Shown here: positions 1 to 9,000 of the stretch, one piece after another
Position numbering within the stretch: the first letter of the stretch is position 1
Layout of the letters: each line of letters starts with the position of its first letter
Source: Symsagittifera roscoffensis
Lineage: Eukaryota > Xenacoelomorpha > Acoela > Convolutidae
NCBI RefSeq assembly: GCF_963678635.1
Contig: NC_087068.1
Span: 59,520,872 to 59,584,871, forward strand
Direction: 5' to 3'
DNA length: 64,000 nt
Notes under the pieces: generated by a model
The model's database searches: none
What the model saw: only the letters and a program-made list of their open reading frames with translations
What the model was told of the DNA's origin: nothing
Made by a program: the position numbers and the translations under genes

Positions 1-902
1 ATAAATCTTATAGCAATCGAGTCCTGCACTTTGGGTTATTATGAAAATTACCAACGGAATTAATTCAATCGCTATAACAATTAGTCGCAGAAGAAACAAT
101 TTATTGAATTAATCAAACCCCTGAAGAAATAATTTACTAACATTTGCTAGGGTATGCGAGTTAAAACCCGTAGTAAAGAATCAGATTGCAATCAATTTCA
201 TCCAAATAATGTAGCAAAGAGCTATACAAAACGATTTGAAGTGATTTAAAATCAATTTAGTTTGGTACAAAAAAATTTTTAAAAAAACGTTCTCAATTGG
301 TTTTGAACGGATTGATTGGTTTCCGTTTCACATTCATATAAATTTTATAAACAACAAAATTGATTTAAACTGATTTAAATCAAAATGAATAGATTTTTAT
401 CCAGTTCCAGCTCTTAGTATATTCATCTGACTATTCAGATTTTTACACTATCAAGCAATAGAGAAAACATTTTAAGCTAAGCTTTTCAATTGATTTTTCG
501 TTTTGATATTTGGCCCGAAATGAAACTATGATTATAAGTCATATGTAAGTGTTCTGCTACAAAATATATATTTTTTCTCAAGTGTCTCATTTATATGTCA
601 TTTTCTCAAGCAAATTGAGTCTAGATTGTTGATAATGAAAAAATATATTTATGACGAAATGTCGCACAGGTTTTACTTTCACTAACGCGGTAAATCTTAG
701 ACTTGCTCAAGTTGAAAGTGAATCCCTTCAATGCAGTAATTTGCGTGAATATATGTTCTCAAGTGCTTATTTCTCTTGCTAACTGAAATGAAATTTATAA
801 TTGGAGGATTTTGATGTGTTTGATTATTGAATTTTGGCAAATTTGTGCTAACAAATGCGCGCTATTTACCAGTTTTGTTCACGCGTAACTTGTAACAATT
901 TA
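1..902. other. AT-rich non-coding DNA
   Basis: No open frame, exon-like patch or RNA gene can be supported here. The sequence is AT-rich with scattered simple runs. It leads directly into the tandem-repeat block and could be intergenic DNA or an intron of the gene whose last exon lies near 3.5 kb. Confidence 0.6.
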
Positions 903-3029
903 AACAAGACTGCTCGTATCAGGGCGAAGCCCTGAATTTATCGACTGCCTTTTAAGGTTTATGGATCAGTAATAACTTTAAAAAATAAAATAAAATAAAA
1001 TGATTTTTTTTAAATTTGAAATTTTTTATGAAAATCATCACCCCACACGTCATATAAAGTACAGAAGGATAGATTTCGTTCCTTGTAACAAATCAATTAT
1101 GGCAAATAAGCTTCGTGCAACCAATTTAGAACGATTTCTCAGACGGATTCAATCTCCGTTTACGCGTAAATAGCGAGAATTATATCGCGCGTTAATTGTC
1201 CCAAATTGGTCAAAATGGCAATCTTTAAACACTCATAACTTTACGAAAAATGATCACAGGTGAAATATCTTTTCAAAAATTAAGCTCAGAATAGCAATAG
1301 CTTTCGAATGCTATAAAAAAAATTCCGTCAAAAATGGCTAGTTAAAAAAGTCGAAATTTGTCTGAAGAAAAAAAACCCACCCCGAGCACAAATATTCCGT
1401 TACTTTCGTATCGAAAGTCGGAACAACAACCTTTATTCAAAACAAGACTGCTCGTATCAGGGCAAAGCCCTGAATTTATCGACTGCCTTTTAAGTTTTAT
1501 GGATCAGTAATAACTTTAAAAAATAAAATAAAATAAAATGATTTTTTTTTAATTTGAAATTTTTTATGAAAATCATCACCCCACACGTCATATAAAGTAC
1601 AGAAGAATAGATTTCGTTCCTTTTTACAAATCAATTATGGCAAATAAGCTTCGTTCAACCAATTTAGAATGATTTCTCAGACGGAATAAATCTCCGTTTA
1701 CGCGTAAATAGCCCGAATTATATCGCGCGTTAATTGTCCCAAATTGGTCAAAATGGCAATCTTTAAACCCTCATAACTTTACGAAAAATGATCACAGGTG
1801 AAATATTTTTTCAAAAATTAAGCTCAGAATAGCGATAGCTTTCGAATGCTATAAAAAAAATTCCGTCAAAAATGGCTAGTTAAAAAAGTCGAAATTTGTC
1901 TGAAGAAAAAAAACCCACCCCGAGCACAAATATTCCGTTACTTTCGTATCGAAAGTCGGAACAACAACCTAAATCAAAACAAGACTGCTCGTATTAGGGC
2001 GAAGCCCTGAATGTTCCGACTGCCTTTTAAGGTTTATGGAGCAGCAGTAATAACATAAAAAATGAAATGAAATAAAATAAAATGAAAATTTTTTTCTTCT
2101 AAAGTTTGAAATTTTTGATGGAAATCATCCCCCACATGCCATATAAAATACAAAAAGAGAAATTTCGCTCCTCGTAACAAATCAGTTATGGCAAATAAGC
2201 TTCATTCAACCAATTTGGAACGATTTATAAGACGGATTAAATCTCCGCTTACGCATTAATAGCGCAAATTATATCGCGCGTTAATTGTCCCAAATTGGTC
2301 AAAATGGCAATCTTTAAACCCTCATAACTTTACGAAAAATGATCACAGGTGAAATATCTTTTCAAAAATTAAGCTCAGAATAGCAATAGCTTTCGAATGC
2401 TATAAAAAAAATTCCGTCAAAAATGGCTAGTTAAAAAAGTCGAAATTTGTCTGAAGAAAAAAAACCCACCCCGAGCACAAATATTCTGTTACTTTCGTAT
2501 CGAAAGTCGGAACAACAACCTTTATTCAAAACAAGACTGCTCGTTTCAGGGAGAAGCCCTGAATTTATCGACTGCCTTTTAAGGTTTATGGATCAGTAAT
2601 AACTTTAAAAAATAAAATAAAATAAAATGATTTTTTTTTAATTTGAAATTTTTTATGAAAATCATCACCCCACACGTCATATAAAGTACAGAAGAATAGA
2701 TTTCGTTCCTTTTAACAAATCAATTATGGCAAATAAGCTTCGTTCAACCAATTTAGAACGATTTCTCAGACGGATTATATCTCCGTTTACGCGTAAATAG
2801 CGCGAATTATATCGCTCGTTAGTTGTCCCAAATTGGTCAAAATTGCAATCTTAAATTTCTCACAGCTTTACGAAAAATGATCACAGGTGAAAATATCTTT
2901 GCAAATTTAAGCTTAGGATAACAATACTTTTTGAATGATATGAGAAAATTCCGTCAAAAATGGCTTGTTAAAAAGTCGAAATTTGTCTGAAAAAAACCCC
3001 ACCCCGAGCACAAATATCGAAAGTCGGAA
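903..3029. repeat. Four-copy ~540-bp tandem repeat (satellite-like)
   Basis: Four head-to-tail units begin with AACAAGACTGCTCG at about 903, 1441, 1978 and 2530, giving periods of 538, 537 and 552 bp. The last unit is shortened and more diverged. Units share long identical stretches, for example the block from CCTCATAACTTTACG to GTCGGAACAAC. Each opens with a small palindrome; in unit 1 it is TCAGGGC-GAA-GCCCTGA at 919-935. No frame stays open through the unit, so I read it as a non-coding local satellite. Confidence 0.9.
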
Positions 3030-3484
3030 CAAAAATTCTAAGTTGAATAGGTACAATCAAACTGTTGAAAACAACATGTTTTCATGTATATAGCGTTATA
3101 CATAATTTTGTGTTTGTGAGGGAAAGGAATAAAAAAATTTGTATTCATTCAAATTGTATGAATTTCATAAAATTTTTTGAATATGCCTGAAAAAATTGTT
3201 AAAAAATAATCAATTAGCAATTGAAAACTAGAACCTTATTGAAAAATGTGTTCGCAAAACTGTCTAAAACCTTTATAGCAAACGGAGCTTTCTTCAACTT
3301 GATATTTAGTGTTGGAGCTATTTGTAGTTAAATATCGTCAAATTACATTTTTTTAACATTTGACAGTATTAAATCATGGCCTCATAAACCTCTCTAAAGC
3401 TAATTCTGAATGTTTTTCATTCCAGTGTAGCCCACTAAAGCGTCCATTGAGTCATAATTAAAAAAGCTTTATTATACTTTTTAG
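3030..3484. other. Non-coding DNA, probably the end of a host intron
   Basis: No coding frame is visible. The stretch ends in a pyrimidine-rich run followed by TTTTTAG, which abuts a well-formed coding patch. That makes it the likely 3' end of a host intron. Confidence 0.45.
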
Positions 3485-3673
3485 GAAGTACCAGATAAAC
3501 CGAGAAGTGCGTGGAACTGGATTGTGCTGGCACTGACTTTTGCACTCATTCTCACAGCCGCTCTGCTCTACGATTTCTACCGCCGTCGTAGAACACAAAA
3601 TGAGGTCAACCGGATGACAGCGACAAGAAATCCTGTACTGGTCAGCACCGAATTGATGCCAATGTCGACCTAA
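3485..3673 (+). CDS. Terminal exon of a host single-pass membrane protein (transmembrane helix and cytoplasmic tail)
   Basis: A 63-codon open frame ending in TAA starts directly after a good 3' splice site (TATACTTTTTAG at 3473-3484). It has no start methionine of its own, as expected for a last exon. The peptide begins EVPDKPRSAWNW, continues with about 20 hydrophobic residues (IVLALTFALILTAALL), then a stop-transfer cluster YDFYRRRR and a short polar tail ending ELMPMST. This is the layout of the C-terminus of a type I membrane protein with a short cytosolic tail. The patch is clearly more GC-rich than its surroundings, consistent with selection on coding sequence. The family is not recognisable from this piece, and the upstream exons are not in the window or not identifiable. 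The retroelement is inserted about 235 bp beyond the stop codon. Confidence 0.7.
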   Translation, partial: EVPDKPRSAWNWIVLALTFALILTAALLYDFYRRRRTQNEVNRMTATRNPVLVSTELMPMST

Positions 3674-3907
3674 AACCACACTCACACGTCACCTGAGTTA
3701 TAAAACAACTTTAATAACAACTGCTTCGGCAATGACTGCTAAATTAAACAGAGAAATTAAATTTTAATATGGGATAATCATAAAGTGCAGGTAAAACGCA
3801 CAGTACAAAGAACTTAGAAAATTTATGTGAGCCTCTAACATACTTCTCAAAAATATCCACGTAAATCAGCATTCCAGCTTTCGAAAAAAGCGATGGGCTA
3901 TTTATAC
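3674..3907 (+). other. Probable 3' UTR or downstream flank of the host gene
   Basis: AT-rich sequence follows the host stop codon and has no further open frame. It is interrupted by the retroelement, so the element sits in or just beyond the host 3' UTR. No strong AATAAA signal is seen before the insertion. Confidence 0.45.
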
Positions 3908-3911
3908 TAGG
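3908..3911. repeat. Target-site duplication, left copy (TAGG)
   Basis: TAGG directly precedes the TGGAACC start of the left LTR. The same four bases follow the CA end of the right LTR. A 4-bp duplication is usual for Ty3/gypsy integrases. Confidence 0.8.
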
Positions 3912-4026
3912 TGGAACCTGATCTAAACTACATTTTATGATTGGATAAATTAGATATTTTACCAATGTAAAGTATTTAATATTAACCAATCATGATCCAT
4001 CTAACTAACAATCCACTTATTTGTAA

Positions 4027-4054
4027 GTGCTGAAATTACTTGTAATTTCAGCAC
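4027..4054 (+). promoter_or_regulatory. Perfect 13-bp stem hairpin inside the LTR
   Basis: GTGCTGAAATTAC and its exact complement GTAATTTCAGCAC are separated by two bases (TT). The same hairpin occurs in the diverged LTR of element 2 with a paired change that keeps the stem perfect. It lies upstream of the candidate poly(A) signal. Its role is unknown; an RNA element for transcript processing or a palindromic protein-binding site would both fit. Confidence 0.8.
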
Positions 4055-4294
4055 CAGAGAGATTTGAATTTAACTTAGAAATCAGTTGAACTCTCCCGAG
4101 TACTTCAGCAGCCGCAATAAACCAGTATACCCTAGATCTATTGAGCCTAGCAGAGACTAGTTAAACAACCTGAGACTAGATAGTATAAGAGTAAGATTAG
4201 GATCGGTATTAGACTAAGAAGTTGCACGAATCTATCCGGCCGAAAATAAGATAGCGTGACGAGCAGACGGTGTACCCTATCCGAAATTACTCTA

Positions 4295-4321
4295 TGAGTT
4301 ATACCCATCGAATATAACTCA
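4295..4321 (+). repeat. 9-bp inverted repeat at the 3' edge of the LTR
   Basis: TGAGTTATA and TATAACTCA are separated by nine bases and end exactly at the LTR terminus. The same arrangement is in the right LTR. It is not preserved in the older LTR at 26.4 kb, so a conserved function is doubtful. Confidence 0.6.
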
Positions 4322-4323
4322 TC

Positions 4324-4341
4324 TGGTGCGACCATAAGTCT
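4324..4341 (+). promoter_or_regulatory. Primer binding site (tRNA-primed minus-strand synthesis)
   Basis: TGGTGCGACCATAAGTCT begins two bases after the LTR end. It starts with the TGG that pairs with a tRNA CCA tail. This position and spacing are standard for LTR retroelements. I cannot assign the tRNA by eye; the primer 3' end would read ...GGTCGCACCA. Confidence 0.75.
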
Positions 4342-4408
4342 CGAACAAGACCTTAATAGCTTAGCATTAACCAATAATAGATTAGAATTTAGACAAAACA
4401 TTTACAAA

Positions 4409-4642
4409 ATGTTATACGACAATAATTTAATCGAAATGTCTCTACGACTCAATAGATCAGAGCCAATATTCCGAACGATAACAGAACTACCCGGAATTGG
4501 AAGAAGACCTCGAACCAGAGACGACATACGACAAAGCAGAAACTTACCATATAGTTATATGATAGTTCGGCAAAAGCCACAACAAACTTTTGTATTTAGA
4601 ATACTAATAGCAATGAATTTAGATTTTCATTTGCAAACATAA
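4409..4642 (+). CDS. Small open frame downstream of the primer binding site (77 codons)
   Basis: This is an arginine-rich 77-codon frame in the untranslated leader, about 70 bp after the primer binding site and 0.9 kb before ORF0. No signal peptide, membrane segment or recognisable motif is visible. I could not follow it in elements 3 or 4, whose leaders are truncated or diverged here. It may be a chance frame or an upstream ORF that affects scanning. Confidence 0.2.
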   Translation: MLYDNNLIEMSLRLNRSEPIFRTITELPGIGRRPRTRDDIRQSRNLPYSYMIVRQKPQQTFVFRILIAMNLDFHLQT

Positions 4643-4968
4643 AATTTTGAAGTCAATCTTCAAAATCATTTCAGGCGCTAAACAAAATTATTAATATACA
4701 ATAACGATTGATAAAAAGATCTCAGATCGTTTCCCAAAATTCTGCAGTAATATACAAAACATGTTTGAAAAATATTTATTGAAAAATCAAAATAAAAATT
4801 AGTAGCATGACAATAAATGATTAGTAATTATAAATCATCCTGTTGTTCCAGCTTCATCGCCTAAACATAACAGCAATCATAAGCTCACTAATATCATAAA
4901 AATACTAAATCTATTCTTTACACAAATTTAAAACATTTTAAACTTAAATTCACTTAATTTTAAAATCA
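4643..4968 (+). other. AT-rich part of the element 1 leader
   Basis: This part of the long 5' untranslated leader has no supported gene. It is AT-rich and lacks the hairpin/C-tract pattern that follows it. Confidence 0.5.
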
Positions 4969-5470
4969 GATCATCAAGGCTTATCCTTGGATCTTAAATC
5001 ATTTTCTATTTAATTAAATTTAAAACTTGATCATCAAGGCCTATCCTTGGATCAAAAAGAACAACTTTGTTCTCCCCCACCCACTAAACGAGTGTCTAAC
5101 GACCTCAAACGTCGATTCACTATCCAACCCTTTCTAAAAACCCAGGACTAATAGAAATTTTTGAACAAAACTAATCATTCAAATTAGGATAAACAGTGAA
5201 GAACTTCGGTTATTCATCCTTCACTTGATCCCCCCTCTTACCAGACCCAGGATAAATCTTAGACTTAGTAAGTTTAAAATAGTATCTAACGAACTACTCG
5301 CGTTCTAATTATACCTGAACCCTGTGGATCGATTTACTATTCTCCAACCCTAAACACAATCACTACCCTTAAGTAAGATTAAGTAAGTTAACACCTTAGC
5401 TTATACTAGCCACGAGAAAGTATAAAATCATTCTTCGGAATCGATATACTTTTCTCCCCAACCCTGAACA
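4969..5470 (+). promoter_or_regulatory. Structured leader: array of stem-loops separated by C-rich tracts
   Basis: At least seven short hairpins follow one another: 4969-4993 and 5029-5053 (the same GATC..CAAGG/CCTTGGATC module twice), 5059-5072 (GAACAA/TTGTTC), 5091-5121, 5195-5225, 5282-5314 and 5417-5452. Most are followed by a pyrimidine/C tract such as CTCCCCCACCC, ATCCAACCC, CTCCAACCC or CTCCCCAACCC. Two have a C(TTCG)G apex, the very stable UUCG tetraloop when transcribed. Parts of the array (TCGATT.ACT...CCAACCCT) recur in elements 3 and 4. By position it could serve genome packaging, dimerisation or internal initiation ahead of ORF0; that role is inference. Confidence 0.65.
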
Positions 5471-5569
5471 AATAGACCCAGGTTAGGCTAACAAAAAAAT
5501 CGTAAGGACTAACAGTTTAAGCAAATAGAAATCATTTAACAACCTTTTGCATCCGTCATCCTAAACCTT

Positions 5570-6037
5570 ATGTCATTTAAAAACCTAGGAAATAAACAAA
5601 CAATCGTTTTACACAATTGTGAAATAAATAACAAAAAATACGACCTTGTAATCACACCTCATACACAAACAGTTGGATACATTAGAACAAAACGACAAAC
5701 ATTAAAGAGAAAAATAATAACTAAACAAAGACAAATAACACGAAAAAGATTTTCAAAAAATCGAAACGCATTTTCAGAATCAGAAACCAACAGTTTAGAC
5801 GAACTTTATAAACTAAAAGAATCAATAGATAAAAATTGCCCAATTCACGATCAATTATATTTCTCTGACTCAGAAACAACTTCAAATTCATCAAAAAGAG
5901 GAAAAAGAAGAATAAAAAAGCAGTATAAACACAAACCAGTACATTTATACAATTGGAATCAACCAATTAGACACATTGATAATTACATATTAACAGTCAT
6001 CGAACGAAAAAATGAGCTCAACGCACACCCCAGGTGA
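5570..6037 (+). CDS. ORF0: small, very basic protein of unknown function
   Basis: A 155-residue ORF lies upstream of gag and overlaps its start by 26 bases in another frame. It is strongly basic, with a central run rich in Lys/Arg (about residues 38-65, for example LKRKIITKQRQITRKRF), acidic/Ser patches around residues 66-110, and a second basic patch KRGKRRIKK. That composition suggests a nucleic-acid-binding or nuclear protein, but no known domain is recognised. It is not a chance frame: decayed versions sit at the same place in element 3 (about 48266-48720) and element 4 (about 63080-63440). The overlap suggests coupled translation with Gag from one mRNA. It is a family-specific accessory protein, or conceivably an N-terminal part of Gag reached by frameshifting. 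Confidence 0.7.
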   Translation: MSFKNLGNKQTIVLHNCEINNKKYDLVITPHTQTVGYIRTKRQTLKRKIITKQRQITRKRFSKNRNAFSESETNSLDELYKLKESIDKNCPIHDQLYFSDSETTSNSSKRGKRRIKKQYKHKPVHLYNWNQPIRHIDNYILTVIERKNELNAHPR

Positions 6038-9000
6038 AGAAAGTCCAGATGATGATGATATTTTCCCCTTTATCGTAGATGCAACCACTGATAGAGGACA
6101 GCATATATTCTGCAAAAATTTATTACTACTACTATTAAATTTGTTTGAACCCGGAATCAGTCCATGTAAAACAGAGTTCCCAGATGTAAAAATCAAAAGA
6201 CAAATTATCGATCACTATCTAAAAGATATATGTAACCTAACACAACAATACGGAATCTACTCCATAGAATTCAGCTCACCAAACCAGAATCACAGTAAAT
6301 ATATAATTCAAACAGACGACCTTGATTTAGAATTCTCAAAAGTATTCTCAGAATATATAAAAAGCATCCAATATCATAACTCACAAAGAGCAAACTCCAT
6401 ATTCACCAATGAAGTTTTTGCGATAATATATAGTTATATCTCGATATTAGAAAACGAAATCCAGATACCAAATGTCTCACCGACAGAAACATCTAAACAT
6501 ATAAGAGTACGACATGAAATCACACTACTCTCTAGTTTTCTAAATATAATTAAAGAAAATTTCACGAAAGATGAAGTTTCACAACATACAAAACACGACT
6601 TACAAAAAATCTTGGCATGGTTCATAATAGATTATTTCACACATAATATTGATTTAATTTCACAAGCAAGAAAAAATTTTAGACCCCAAAACTCAAACGA
6701 TGATACTGTCATCACAGAACAATCAGACTATGTTTGGGACCCCGAATGGTCTCATCCCGCATTCATAAACTTCCCACAATCAATCTCAAGTCAAGCAATA
6801 AGTACGATATCTTATGTAAGAGATTATGTACGAGTAATACCATTAACCATTGATGCAACACCATTAAACTATAATACATTTTTACCCGATATGCAAAATA
6901 ATAGTTTAAACTCTACAGTCATACACAATGAAAACCTCAATGGAACTAGGAATCTTACTCAACAAGATATCCAGACACCATCACACTTCATAAATGAAGA
7001 AATCGTACACACAACAACTACACAACAAAGTATTTCACCAATACGTCCAAACTTAACAACACCAAGAAATACAAATTCTTCACAAACACAGGTAACATTA
7101 CAATCAACCGTTAAACCTTCGGTTGCCCCAAAATATTCACACATGGATTACCAAACATACAGACCCATGACAATACCGCCAAAAACACGCAAAACGTTCA
7201 CTAGAAACAACTTTGCAGACCATAAATATAATTACACACATCCATCAAAAACAAATTATCAACCACGAAAAAATTTTAGTAATTATACAAGATCTCGAAA
7301 CTGGGATAACCCAATGGCACCACCTAATTCAGTAAATTTCCAAACAAATTTACATCCTCCACAGGATCGTAGTGAAAACTATCCATTTTTTCAACAAAAT
7401 AAAAATAAAAAACAAACATCTTATCAAATGGATTACTTATCCTCAGATGATGATTTCTTACAACCAGATATATTTACACCCTATAATCAAGAATATCGTG
7501 GACAAGGAATACAGAAACCACATACATATCATAGAATTTTTTCTCCACAACCAATAGATACACAAATTCAACAACCAATTCAACAACAAAACCCAATTAA
7601 TAAATCTTTTCAACCAATTCAGCAACAAAACCCAACGATTGCAAACTCGTACCAACCAGCACAAATGCAAAATGAAATACCACTCCCATATTATCTTCAA
7701 CAACACGAAATAACAAGAAATCAACTTTCAAATTTTTCTCAAATGCCAAATGCAGCAGAATCATTACAAATGACGATGAATCCATACCTTATGGGTAGAT
7801 CATCAATAACATCAAATAAACCTTTAATGGTATTCACAGGAACAGACCCTGAATATTCTGTAGAAGACTATTTAAATGCAGTCACAGCAAATTTGATTTT
7901 AAATATAGGACCTGAACCAATTAACACGCCACTACATCAAAACTGGATACATCGACGCGCAGCATTAATACAAACAACTCTAGATGGCGCAGCCCAAAAA
8001 TGGTTTTCAGTATTGCCTATAGAAATAAAATCAAATTGGAAAAGATTTACACAAGAATTTTCAAAAATGTTTGACTCCGAAAGAAACAAACAACAACAAA
8101 GAGTTTTATGTAATGAAATTCGCAGATTACCAAACGAAACCATCAAGCAATTAGCAGTACGAATCGAAACACTAGTTCGAAAAGCATATTCATTAAATAC
8201 ACATGACTATAAAAACACAAAGATGACAGAAATCTTAATGATGACCTTAACACCACAATTAAGGAAAATAGCAATAAAAAAGAGAGCATCCCATCCTTCG
8301 TCAATTCGAGAACCCGATTTAGATTTTCGAAAACTAGTAGACAAACTAGAACAAGCAGAAATCACAATGAAACTCGAAGAAACGGAAAATCTGAAATTAC
8401 AATACGTTAACAGAATTGAAACAGCTTCCACAAATATAAACAATATACAGGAATCAGATACAGATCTCGTTGAAAAAATCACTGAAATACTCAATATTTA
8501 CGAAAAACACCCAAACTTTAAAGGCAAACCATCTTTCAAAAAATGGTGTAATTATTGCCGACGATACGGACATAGTATTTCTGAATGTAGACAAAAACAG
8601 CAAGACAATCAAAATAAACCTCAAAAATATAAAGAACCAAATAAATCATTCTATCAATACATGAAAAAAGATCAAAATCTACCGAACAAAACAGTCTACA
8701 GCAACAACAGTTCAGGAAAACCACTCCCGAACAATACAAATTATACAAGAAATCAATCACCATATAACTCAAGTTATAGAGGAAGATCACCAGAACGAAG
8801 AAACACGCATAATTCATCACAAAATCACTACAATAGACCAAATAGTCGAAATAACTACTCCAGATCACATTCAAATACACAACGATTTGTTTCTAGATCT
8901 AATTCCCAATCAAGAAATAATTATTATCCAAACAATCAATCACAAAATTCATCATACAATAGGAATAGAAACTACTCAAATAATCGGAATAGAAGTTATT

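Larger units (their letters stand above)
3912..4321 (+). repeat. 5' LTR of element 1
   Basis: The 410-bp LTR begins TGGAACC and ends AACTCA, the canonical TG...CA form. It matches the right LTR except for one substitution (GATATTTT versus GCTATTTT) and one missing base in the loop of a hairpin. A possible poly(A) signal AATAAA lies at 4116-4121. Transcription should start in this LTR, but I see no convincing TATA box, so the U3/R/U5 limits are not assigned. Confidence 0.95.

Noticed and set aside
903-3029. CRISPR-like array
   Set aside because: Repeats are ~540 bp, contiguous and without unique spacers. The DNA is eukaryotic.
3458-3685. 75-codon minus-strand frame
   Set aside because: It is the reverse of the host terminal exon, whose plus-strand reading has a splice acceptor, a membrane helix and a stop.
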